Positions 56,400 through 64,000 of a DNA stretch of 64,000 bases are shown here, in pieces. The notes under the pieces were generated by a model. The model was not told the origin of the DNA. It was given only the letters and a program-made list of their open reading frames with translations, and did not search any database. The translations under genes and the position numbers were made by a program. Source of the DNA: Aggregatilineales bacterium. GTDB taxonomy: Bacteria > Chloroflexota > Anaerolineae > Aggregatilineales > Ch27. The DNA is taken from assembly GCA_029976005.1 (NCBI GenBank), contig JARKOQ010000005.1, forward strand, positions 1 to 64,000, read 5' to 3'. Every line of letters begins with the position of its first letter. Positions within the stretch are counted from its first letter, which is position 1.

Positions 56400-58766
56400 T
56401 TGCAATCGTCCCAACGAACCGAGGATTCGATGGCCGAACGACGGAATTCAGCGCTGCACGCGCTCGTGATCCTGATGGTGCTCTACCTCCTGACCGTGGG
56501 GGGCACGTTCAACGGGCTGGTCAACGGCACGATTGCCCGGACGAGCCTGGTGCTGCTGACCGGGGGAATCGCGGGCTGGCTGATTCTGCGTTGGCGGCGC
56601 GGCTGGCAGTGGGCAGACGTGCCTCTTGAGAAGCCCATGCTGGCTGCGCTGATCGCCGTTGCGATCAGCGTTTTTTTCAACCTGGATGCCGGTCGCAGGC
56701 TCAGTCTTGGGGTGTGGTACTGGACGTTCTACCTGGCGATCTGGCTGCTGCTGAGCGACCTGATCGGGCACGGGATGCCGGTTCGCTGGCTGCTGGACGG
56801 GGTTCTGGCGACGAACGTGCTGGTCGTGCTGGTTGGATTCTGGCAGGAACAGGGCTGGATCACGCACTGGATTCAGGTTACGGGCGCGGGGATTGGCGTG
56901 CCGTTCATTCCGGCGCGGCCCGGCAGCCTGATCGGCAATCCCAACGCGCTGGGCACGTTTCTGGCGGTGGCGATCGTGCTTCAGGTGGGGCGGCTGACCC
57001 AGGCGCGACGCTGGCGCTCTCGTATCGGATGGCTGATTCTCAGCGCGGCTTCGCTGGCCCTGCTGTTCGTGACGCTCTCGCGCGGGGCGTGGCTGGGGCT
57101 GGCGGCGGGACTGGCGGCCTGGGTGCTCTTCCTGATCTGGGGGCGCGGGCTGCTGTCTATCCAGGCGGTGCGCGGCTGGTGGCGCCGACATGGCCTGCGC
57201 TGGCGACTGCTCGTCGCGGGCGGCGGGGCGGCGATTCTGCTGGCAGGAGTGGCGCTGGCTCCCGTGGCCTGGAACGCGATGGACCAGCCCGGCCGATCGG
57301 TATCGCTGCGCCAGGCGATCTGGCAGGCGGCCTGGGATGCCTTCATGCAGCAGCCACTGACCGGAACCGGTCCGTTCACGTTTGGGGGCACGCTGCTGAT
57401 CCGGCAATCCACGCCGCCGGAGACCCCACATTCGCATACTCATAATCTCCCCCTGCAGGTTGCCACCGAGACGGGATTGCCCGGACTGCTGGTTCTGGGC
57501 TGGACGCTGGTCGCGGTCGGGCTAAGCATCTGGCGTTGGATGGCCGCGAAGCCGTCCAGGGCTGCCCTGGCGGAGATGGGGGCGGTGGTCGCGGCTCTGG
57601 TGGCCTTCCTGACCCACCATCTGACCGACGTGACTTCGATGATGCCTTCGATCGCGATCCTGGGGGTGGGGCTGCTGGCGTGTGTGATGGCGCGCCCGGC
57701 GGAGCAGGTTCCGGCGGAGCCAGTCCCGGCGGCCGCCCGACTGTACCGGCTGGGTGTGCCGCTGGTGTGGGCCGGGCTGCTGGTCACCGGATGGGGATCG
57801 CACCTGATTCAGAGCGATTACCTGAATGCCATGCTCCAGGCCATCAATGGGGATTGGGTGGCCGGGGCCGATCGTTTGGACGGCGTGATCGCGCGCGATC
57901 CGATGATGCCGATCTATCCGGCGGGCCAGGCCATGGCCCTGACCATTGCCGCCAATCAGGGTGACGAGAGCGTGCTGCCCAGGGCGGAAGCGGCCTGGGA
58001 GCGGGCGATCGGACTCGAGGATCGGTACGCAGCCTGGTGGGCCAACCTGGCCGCGGTGCGCTGGCAGCGGGGCGATCATCCTGGGGCGATCGAGGCGATG
58101 ACGGCGGCGCTCGAATGCGCTCCCGAGGCCGGCACGCTGTGGCTGAATCTGGGGAACTACCTCGAACTGTCCGGCCGCGCCGGCGAAGCGGCGGAGGCCT
58201 ATCTCCAGGCTTTGGGCTTCAAGCCAGATTGGTACGAGGCTGATTTCTGGGACGGAAGCGTGGTTCGCCGGCAGGCGCGGTCAGCGTTCGCGCAGGAGGG
58301 CGGCGGCTCCGACCGGCTCGCCCTCGTGGTGGAAACCCTGCTGGCGGGCGACGCCGAAAACGCGCGGCGGATGCTTCTCGACTTCCCCGGCCTGAATCAC
58401 GCGTCTCCCGGCGAGCGGGTAACGCTGGCCGTGTTGTACGAGGTTGCTGGCGAGCATGAGCAGGCCGATTTGTGGTTGGATTCGGCCGCGCTTAGCCTTC
58501 AGAACACATACGACCAGGAATGGCTGGCGGTCGGGAAGGCGCTGTTTGGCCTGTGGCGGGGGGGCGAGGACGCGGAAGCCCGGCTGGAAGCGGCTCAGGT
58601 CGCGCTGTATGGCAGCGCGCGGGGGTACACGTTCTATTCGGGGCAGAATCTCTCGTGGGCGCAGTACCTCCGGGATGGGCTTGCCGAGCAGCTTGCCCCG
58701 CAACTGATCGACCTGCCCGCGCGGCCGCTGGCGGCCCGCCTGCTGGACTGGGGACGCGATGACTAG
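56400..58766 (+). CDS. O-antigen ligase-like (Wzy_C) membrane protein with C-terminal TPR region
   Basis: RPGSLIGNPNALGTFLAVAIVL, TLSRGAWLGLAAG, LTGTGPFTFGG..HSHTHNLPLQVATETGLPGLLVLGWTLV; TPR-like AAVRWQRGDHPGAIEAMTAALECAPEAGTLWLNLGNYLELSGRAGEAAEAYLQAL. Confidence 0.85.
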   Translation: MQSSQRTEDSMAERRNSALHALVILMVLYLLTVGGTFNGLVNGTIARTSLVLLTGGIAGWLILRWRRGWQWADVPLEKPMLAALIAVAISVFFNLDAGRRLSLGVWYWTFYLAIWLLLSDLIGHGMPVRWLLDGVLATNVLVVLVGFWQEQGWITHWIQVTGAGIGVPFIPARPGSLIGNPNALGTFLAVAIVLQVGRLTQARRWRSRIGWLILSAASLALLFVTLSRGAWLGLAAGLAAWVLFLIWGRGLLSIQAVRGWWRRHGLRWRLLVAGGGAAILLAGVALAPVAWNAMDQPGRSVSLRQAIWQAAWDAFMQQPLTGTGPFTFGGTLLIRQSTPPETPHSHTHNLPLQVATETGLPGLLVLGWTLVAVGLSIWRWMAAKPSRAALAEMGAVVAALVAFLTHHLTDVTSMMPSIAILGVGLLACVMARPAEQVPAEPVPAAARLYRLGVPLVWAGLLVTGWGSHLIQSDYLNAMLQAINGDWVAGADRLDGVIARDPMMPIYPAGQAMALTIAANQGDESVLPRAEAAWERAIGLEDRYAAWWANLAAVRWQRGDHPGAIEAMTAALECAPEAGTLWLNLGNYLELSGRAGEAAEAYLQALGFKPDWYEADFWDGSVVRRQARSAFAQEGGGSDRLALVVETLLAGDAENARRMLLDFPGLNHASPGERVTLAVLYEVAGEHEQADLWLDSAALSLQNTYDQEWLAVGKALFGLWRGGEDAEARLEAAQVALYGSARGYTFYSGQNLSWAQYLRDGLAEQLAPQLIDLPARPLAARLLDWGRDD

Positions 58767-58877
58767 ATCACTGTGCACAACTCACAATCGGCCTATAGCA
58801 GAACGCCCAATCGCGCTATACTTTGCCCCTGATCAGGTGGTCTTTGGTTCGGTCTATATCGATGTCGTGAGGAACAC

Positions 58878-59789
58878 GTGATGTCACTTCCCGCATTGGT
58901 TGTCCACGGCGGTGCTGGAGATATACCTTCCCAGGAACATCCTGAGTACATCGTGGGATGCCGGGCGGCTTTCGAGGCCGGGTGGACGCTTCTGGAGCAA
59001 GGTGCGTCCGCGCTGGATGCCGTCGAGGCCGCCGTTCGCTCGATGGAGGACAACCCCATCTTCGACGCGGGGGTGGGGAGCGTCCTGAACAGCGTGGGTG
59101 AGATTGAGCTGGATGCCATCATCATGGATGGCGCGACGCTGGGTCTGGGGGCTGTCGCAGCGGTGCGCGGCATCGCCAACCCGGTGACGCTGGCCCGGCG
59201 AATCATGGAAAACACCTCCCACAGCGTGCTGGTAGGTAGTGGGGCGCGGCGCTACGCCGAGCAGATCGGACTCCGGTTGTGCAGCCAGGCGGAACTGACC
59301 GTGCCGCGCGAAGTCACTCGCTACCGCGAGCACCAGCAGGCGGCGGAAGCCCAGAAAGACGGGCGGGCCCAGGCCATTTTCGACACGGTGGGGGCGGTTG
59401 CCGTCGACCGGGCGGGCAACGTCGCCGCGGCGACTTCGACGGGGGGAATCGCGTTCAAGCTGCCCGGCCGCGTGGGGGATTCCCCGCTGGTGGGATCGGG
59501 CGCTTATGCCGACAACTGGAGTGGGGCGGCTTCCGCGACGGGGTACGGCGAGCTGATCATGCGGGTGGTACTCAGCAAGGCCGCAACCGATTTTCTGGCG
59601 GCGGGCCTGACGGCCCAGGCGGCGGCCGAGCGGGCCATCCAGGTGCTCCACGAGCGAGTGGGTGGCGAAGGGGGTATCATCGTCGTGGATCGGAATGGCG
59701 GGGTTGGGTTCGCGCACAATACGCCTCACATGGCGGTGGCCCGGCGAACCGCCGACGGCCAGATCGAAGTGCGGATTCGGATTCCCTGA
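58878..59789 (+). CDS. Isoaspartyl peptidase/L-asparaginase (Ntn hydrolase)
   Basis: LVVHGGAGDI, ALDAVEAAVRSMEDNPIFDAGVGSVLN, DTVGAVAVDRAGNVAAATSTGG (Thr nucleophile), GRVGDSPLVGSGAYAD. Confidence 0.94.
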   Translation: MMSLPALVVHGGAGDIPSQEHPEYIVGCRAAFEAGWTLLEQGASALDAVEAAVRSMEDNPIFDAGVGSVLNSVGEIELDAIIMDGATLGLGAVAAVRGIANPVTLARRIMENTSHSVLVGSGARRYAEQIGLRLCSQAELTVPREVTRYREHQQAAEAQKDGRAQAIFDTVGAVAVDRAGNVAAATSTGGIAFKLPGRVGDSPLVGSGAYADNWSGAASATGYGELIMRVVLSKAATDFLAAGLTAQAAAERAIQVLHERVGGEGGIIVVDRNGGVGFAHNTPHMAVARRTADGQIEVRIRIP

Positions 59790-59798
59790 GGCAAGCCC

Positions 59799-60266
59799 AT
59801 GGCTCAAGGTGGCTGGTGGCGGCATGTGAGGGCGTGGTGGATTTTCCAGCGTGGGCTGATGCTGCGCTGGCTGGGTCACCGCACCGTTCGGCGCGCCTAC
59901 TACGAGGCGGCATCGGATGCGTTCAGCGCTGCCCTGGCCCTCGCGCCCGATTACGAGGATGTCTACCTCGCGCGCGGGCTGTTGTACTGGCGCGAATTGC
60001 AGCGTCCCGATCTGGCCGTGGCTGATTTTTCCGCGCTGCTCGGCGGGCATGTGGCGCAGGCCGAAGTCTTCTTCTACCGGGCGATGGCCTACCAGGCGCA
60101 GGGGCATTACGCAGCCGCAGCCGAGGATTTGCGCGTGGCCGTGGCGGGCGCGGCGGGTTTTCCCTGGCGGCGCAACGCCGCTCACCAGTTACAGACCATC
60201 GAGGCCATTCTGGAGGACCTCCCACCTCAGCTTGGTCCGCCCTCCTTGCCGTCGGGGCCGGTCTAG
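59799..60266 (+). CDS. Small TPR-like protein
   Basis: YEAASDAFSAALALAPDYEDVYLARGLLYWRELQRPDLAVADFSALL; directly upstream of rnpB. Confidence 0.65.
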   Translation: MAQGGWWRHVRAWWIFQRGLMLRWLGHRTVRRAYYEAASDAFSAALALAPDYEDVYLARGLLYWRELQRPDLAVADFSALLGGHVAQAEVFFYRAMAYQAQGHYAAAAEDLRVAVAGAAGFPWRRNAAHQLQTIEAILEDLPPQLGPPSLPSGPV

Positions 60267-60280
60267 GCCGGCCCGTATGG

Positions 60281-60286
60281 TATAAT
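60281..60286 (+). promoter_or_regulatory. -10 element of the rnpB promoter
   Basis: TATAAT 10 nt upstream of the inferred rnpB 5' end. Confidence 0.6.
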
Positions 60287-60290
60287 CAGG

Positions 60291-60662
60291 GTGAGCCAAG
60301 TCGATCAGGCGATCGCGGGCCGGGATTCCCGGCACGAGGAAAGTCCGCACTCCACAGGGCACGATGCTGGCTAACAGCCAGGCGGGGCGACCCGACGGCA
60401 GAGTGCAACAGAGAGGTAAATTGCCCCCGGCAGACCGGGGGCGAGGGTGAAACGGTGCGGTAAGAGCGCACCGGCGCTGCTGGTGACAGCAGCGGCCAGG
60501 CAAACCCCATCGGGAGCAAGACCACGCAGGCGCGAGAAGCGGCTCGTTTCGTTTGAGCGCCGGGTGGGTCGCTTGACCCTGATGGCAACATCAGGGCTAG
60601 ATAGATGATTGCCGCCCGGCATGCCGGGTACAGAATGCGGCTTATGATCGGCTTGGCTCTCT
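60291..60662 (+). ncRNA. rnpB: RNase P RNA (bacterial type A-like)
   Basis: cgaggaaagtccgcactccacagggcacgatgctggctaacagccag, gagggtgaaacggtgcggtaagagcgcacc, acagaatgcggcttatgatcggcttggctc; terminal pairing gagccaagtcgatca / tgatcggcttggctc. Confidence 0.97.
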
Positions 60663-60690
60663 CATAACCGCGCGGGCGAAGAACTGACCA

Positions 60691-60726
60691 GCGGCATGAC
60701 GATACCCATCGTCATGCCGCTTTTTT
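60691..60726 (+). terminator. Intrinsic terminator after rnpB
   Basis: gcggcatgacgat-accc-atcgtcatgccgc followed by tttttt. Confidence 0.92.
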
Positions 60727-60752
60727 GTGTTTTCGGTGAGCTATGCCCGGAT

Positions 60753-60768
60753 GTTAAGCGCGCTTAAC
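60753..60768. promoter_or_regulatory. Perfect 16-bp palindrome upstream of pstS
   Basis: GTTAAGCGCGCTTAAC. Confidence 0.55.
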
Positions 60769-60907
60769 GTGAATGGCGCAGAGATTTAATGGGGTCTTCG
60801 CCAGATTTTCAACAGGTCTGGTTATACCTATATTGGCAGGTTCAGGGGAACGCTGCCATTTGAAACCGAGGCTCATTTTTACGGCTCACTATCGAAGAGG
60901 GAAGGGT

Positions 60908-61876
60908 ATGCAGACTCGTAGCTTGTTGCGCAAAGTGGTTGGACTTCTTATCGCGTGTGCAATAGTTCTGCCTGGTGTCGGCGCTCTGGCGCAGGGGACC
61001 GGCGACGTGATTGCGCTGCCTGCGGTTGATCCGCTGGCGGTGACGGGGGATGTGTTGACGGCGGGCAGTTCGACGGTGGCGCCGCTAAGCGAGCGGATCG
61101 CGGAGCGGTTCCGTGACGACGGGTACGCGGGCAACATCACGATCGACGTGATCGGGAGTGGGGCCGGGTTCGAGCGGTTCTGCACGAACGCGGAGACGGA
61201 CATTGCGAACGCGAGCCGGCCGATCAAGGACAGCGAGTTGGAAGCGTGCCGGGGCAACGGGCGCGAGCCGATCGAGTTCCGGGTGGGGACGGACGGCGTG
61301 GCGGTAGTGATGAGCCAGGCGAACGACTTTGCGACGGACGTGACGCTGGAAGAGCTGGGGCTGATCTTCAGCACGGCGGAGACGTGGGCGGACGTGCGGG
61401 CGGAGTGGCCGGCGGAGCCGATCCAGCGCTTCATTCCTGGGACGGACAGCGGGACGTTCGACTTCTTCGTGGAAGTGGTGTTCGCGAAGGACGAGGCGCC
61501 CATTCTGTCGGCGGCGAACCTGCAGTTGAGCGAAGACGACAACGTGCTGGTGCAGGGTGTGCTGGGCAGCCCGTACGCGGTCGGGTTCTTCGGGTATGCG
61601 TACTATGCCGAGAACGCGGACAGGCTGAAGGTGCTGAGCCTGAACGGCGTGGAGCCGAGCGAAGAGACGGTCCAGAGCTTCGTCTACCCGCTGGCGCGGC
61701 CGCTGTTCATGTACTCGACGGCGACGATCATGGCCGAGAAGCCGCAGGTGGCGGCCTTCATCAACTACTACCTGACGGTGGTGGACGATGAGATCGAAAG
61801 CGTGGGGTACTTCCCGGCCAGCAACGAGGCGCTGAATGGCGCTCGTCAGGCCTGGCTGGATGCCGTTGGCGGCTAG
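60908..61876 (+). CDS. pstS: Phosphate ABC transporter substrate-binding protein
   Basis: Signal peptide MQTRSLLRKVVGLLIACAIVLPGVGALAQ; TAGSSTVAPLSERIAERF, DVIGSGAGFERFCTNAETDIANASRPI; start ATG 60908. Confidence 0.93.
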   Translation: MQTRSLLRKVVGLLIACAIVLPGVGALAQGTGDVIALPAVDPLAVTGDVLTAGSSTVAPLSERIAERFRDDGYAGNITIDVIGSGAGFERFCTNAETDIANASRPIKDSELEACRGNGREPIEFRVGTDGVAVVMSQANDFATDVTLEELGLIFSTAETWADVRAEWPAEPIQRFIPGTDSGTFDFFVEVVFAKDEAPILSAANLQLSEDDNVLVQGVLGSPYAVGFFGYAYYAENADRLKVLSLNGVEPSEETVQSFVYPLARPLFMYSTATIMAEKPQVAAFINYYLTVVDDEIESVGYFPASNEALNGARQAWLDAVGG

Positions 61877-61899
61877 TTTCCGATAGTGACGTGATGTGT

Positions 61900-61933
61900 G
61901 AATGGGGAGGGTGGGCCAATTCCCTCCCCATTC
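61900..61933 (+). other. Intercistronic stem-loop between pstS and pstC
   Basis: gaatggggaggg-tgggccaatt-ccctccccattc, perfect 12-bp arms, no T-run. Confidence 0.75.
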
Positions 61934-61965
61934 TGTGCGTGTAGTGACACGAGGGAAAAAACACA

Positions 61966-63171
61966 GTGGAATCGCAGATTACCATTCAAAAGAGGGAGCT
62001 TATCGAGGCGGCACTCACCCGCCAGGCGGCCAACCCTCAAGCCGGGCTGCAAAAGCGCCCCCGGTGGTTCGAACAAATCATTCGAGTCCTCCTGCTGTTC
62101 TCCGGCGTGATCTCCATCTTTACCACCATCGGTATCGTGATCGTTCTGGGAACCGAGTCCCTGCTCTTTTTCACACCTCCCGCCTGGATCGATTCGTTCA
62201 AATCGCTGGAAGAGCTGGCCTATCCCACCAGCGATACGCTGCACGTTTCCGACGCATCTGCTTTCGTGGTGGGCGATCAGATTCGGATCATCAACGAAGA
62301 GATGCTGGTGACGGCGGTCGATCTGGATGCCGATATGCTGACCGTCGAACGAGGCTACAACGGCACCGAGGCGGTCGTCCACAATCGGGATGCCGAAATC
62401 CTGCTCGCCGATGTGGTGACGATCGGCGAATTCTTCACGTCGACCCAGTGGCAGCCTCAGCTTGGCAATTTCGGTATCCTGCCCCTGCTCAACTCCACGC
62501 TGATGACCAGCCTGACAGCCATGCTGGTTGCCGTGCCGCTGGGGTTGTTCGCGGCCATCTACCTGAGCGAATACGCGAAGCCCAATGTACGGGCCGCGCT
62601 CAAGCCAACTCTGGAACTGCTGGCGGGCGTGCCGACCGTGGTGTACGGGTACTTCGCGCTGACCTTCATGACTCCGCTGCTGCGCAGCCTGTTTGGCATC
62701 GAGGTCGTCGGGATTTACAACACGGCTTCGGCCGGGCTGGTCATGGGCATTATGATCATCCCCACGATCGCGTCCATCAGCGAGGACGCGCTGCGCGCTG
62801 TGCCTTCGTCGCTACGCGAGGCTTCCTACGGCCTGGGGGCGACCCGGCTGGAAACGGTCTTCAAGGTCGTGGTTCCCGCAGCGCTTTCGGGCGTGATCGC
62901 CTCCTTCATCCTGGGCATGTCGCGCGCCGTTGGCGAGACGATGATCGTGGCGATTGCCGCAGGCGCCGGGCCTGCCTTCACCTTCAACCCCTTCAAGGGC
63001 GCGGAGACGATGACCGGCCACATCGTCCGGATCAGCGGTGGGGACATCAGCTACAACTCGATCGACTACAACAGCCTGTTCGCGATTGGCTTGCTGCTCT
63101 TCGTCCTGACCTTTGCGCTGAACGTCGCCAGCCGCGTCGTTACGTCCCGGTTCCGCGAGGTCTACCAGTAA
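61966..63171 (+). CDS. pstC: Phosphate ABC transporter permease with enlarged extracytoplasmic region
   Basis: LTAMLVAVPLGLFAAIYLSEYA, LELLAGVPTVVYGYFALTFMTPLLR, ALRAVPSSLREASYGLGATRLETVFKVVVPAALSGVIAS; GTG start. Confidence 0.93.
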   Translation: MESQITIQKRELIEAALTRQAANPQAGLQKRPRWFEQIIRVLLLFSGVISIFTTIGIVIVLGTESLLFFTPPAWIDSFKSLEELAYPTSDTLHVSDASAFVVGDQIRIINEEMLVTAVDLDADMLTVERGYNGTEAVVHNRDAEILLADVVTIGEFFTSTQWQPQLGNFGILPLLNSTLMTSLTAMLVAVPLGLFAAIYLSEYAKPNVRAALKPTLELLAGVPTVVYGYFALTFMTPLLRSLFGIEVVGIYNTASAGLVMGIMIIPTIASISEDALRAVPSSLREASYGLGATRLETVFKVVVPAALSGVIASFILGMSRAVGETMIVAIAAGAGPAFTFNPFKGAETMTGHIVRISGGDISYNSIDYNSLFAIGLLLFVLTFALNVASRVVTSRFREVYQ

Positions 63172-64000
63172 TGAGCGAGAACAATCCGACCCGGCAGTCC
63201 AATCTGCCGGACGACCAGACTTTCGAGCGCCAACTGGCCCGGCGGCATACGCGGTCCGGGGTGTGGCGGGGCATCTTCCTGATGTCCACGCTGATGGGGC
63301 TGATCGCCCTGGTCGCCCTGTTTGGCAACGTGATCAACGAGGCTTTTGGCACGGTCGCGTTCGCGAGCAAGCTTACCGAGAGCGAGATCAGCGACGTGCC
63401 GCTGTCCGAGCTGGATGGCCCGGCGCTGGCGGCCTTACTTGGGGAGTATGCGCCGCGCCGGCTGCGCGTGATTGTCCGCGATGAATTGAGCGTCGTCAGC
63501 GCGGCCGAGTTTACGACCGTACCGGTGAGCGTCGCGCTGGCTCATGCCGAGATGCCGGAAAGCATGGCGGATCGCACCATTACCGAACTGAGCGACGAGG
63601 AAGTCATTCAACTCCTGGCGCTCAATCTCTCCGCAGATCAGCTTTATGACCACGTCCAGACGGACGTGATTGGCCTGGAATTGCTGAAGAGCTGGCCGCT
63701 GTCCACAACGCTGTTCGACTACGCTACCATTCAGGCCGAATTCGATGCTCTGGTCGAGGAAAAGGACCCGCCCAATCCGCATCTCGAGTTCCGTTCCTGG
63801 CTGAACTGGGACTTCGTGACCGGCTCGCAATCCTCGTATGCGGAGCTGGCGGGGGTGCGGACGGCGATCGTGGGCACGCTGTGGATCATGGCGCTCACAA
63901 TGTTGATCGCGTTCCCCTTGGGGGTTGGCGCGGCGATCTACCTGGAGGAATATGCTCGCGGCGGCGGCTGGTTTGACCGCCTGATCGAAGTCAACATCCG
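63171..64000 (+). CDS. pstA: Phosphate ABC transporter permease, truncated by window end
   Basis: Own translation from ATG 63171 (overlaps pstC TAA): MSENNPTRQSNLPDDQTFERQLARRHTRSGVWRGIFLMSTLMGLIALVALFGNVI...AELAGVRTAIVGTLWIMALTMLIAFPLGVGAAIYLEEYARGGGWFDRLIEVNI; open to the end, so absent from the ORF track. Confidence 0.88.
   Translation, partial: MSENNPTRQSNLPDDQTFERQLARRHTRSGVWRGIFLMSTLMGLIALVALFGNVINEAFGTVAFASKLTESEISDVPLSELDGPALAALLGEYAPRRLRVIVRDELSVVSAAEFTTVPVSVALAHAEMPESMADRTITELSDEEVIQLLALNLSADQLYDHVQTDVIGLELLKSWPLSTTLFDYATIQAEFDALVEEKDPPNPHLEFRSWLNWDFVTGSQSSYAELAGVRTAIVGTLWIMALTMLIAFPLGVGAAIYLEEYARGGGWFDRLIEVNI

Overview
GC-rich window with ordinary bacterial chromosomal gene content. 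Gene set and protein style suggest a Chloroflexota/Anaerolineae-like organism; this is inference, not proven. About 48 protein genes can be supported, plus one tRNA (Cys-GCA), RNase P RNA (type A-like) and a T-box leader upstream of an archaeal-type aspS. No CRISPR array, IS element, prophage or rRNA was seen. Main blocks: enolase-superfamily epimerase; class I fumarase subunits plus fumarase/aspartase; a LacI-regulated trehalose/maltose-type ABC operon with TreS; DHODH-like gene divergent from PFOR (nifJ); galE/glycosyltransferase/lipoprotein; sigA; Ser/Thr kinase fused to a sugar-binding-type domain, then GNAT and a 7TM-GAF-HTH-like protein; S1 protein, ftsK, GH31; pgeF-yggS-yggT-yggU; a membrane-anchored NACHT-HEAT NTPase; an exopolysaccharide/O-antigen-like cluster; isoaspartyl peptidase; rnpB; and pstS-pstC-pstA (pstA runs off the window end and is missing from the ORF track). 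The items most worth a second look are the kinase-PBP fusion, the NACHT-HEAT protein, the 7TM-GAF-HTH-like protein, enlarged extracytoplasmic regions in both Pst permeases, strong T-run-less hairpins directly after both ABC binding-protein genes, a terminator-like hairpin just before the sigA start codon, a nested palindromic element at the left edge, and a sharply bounded NNG-codon block inside pstS.
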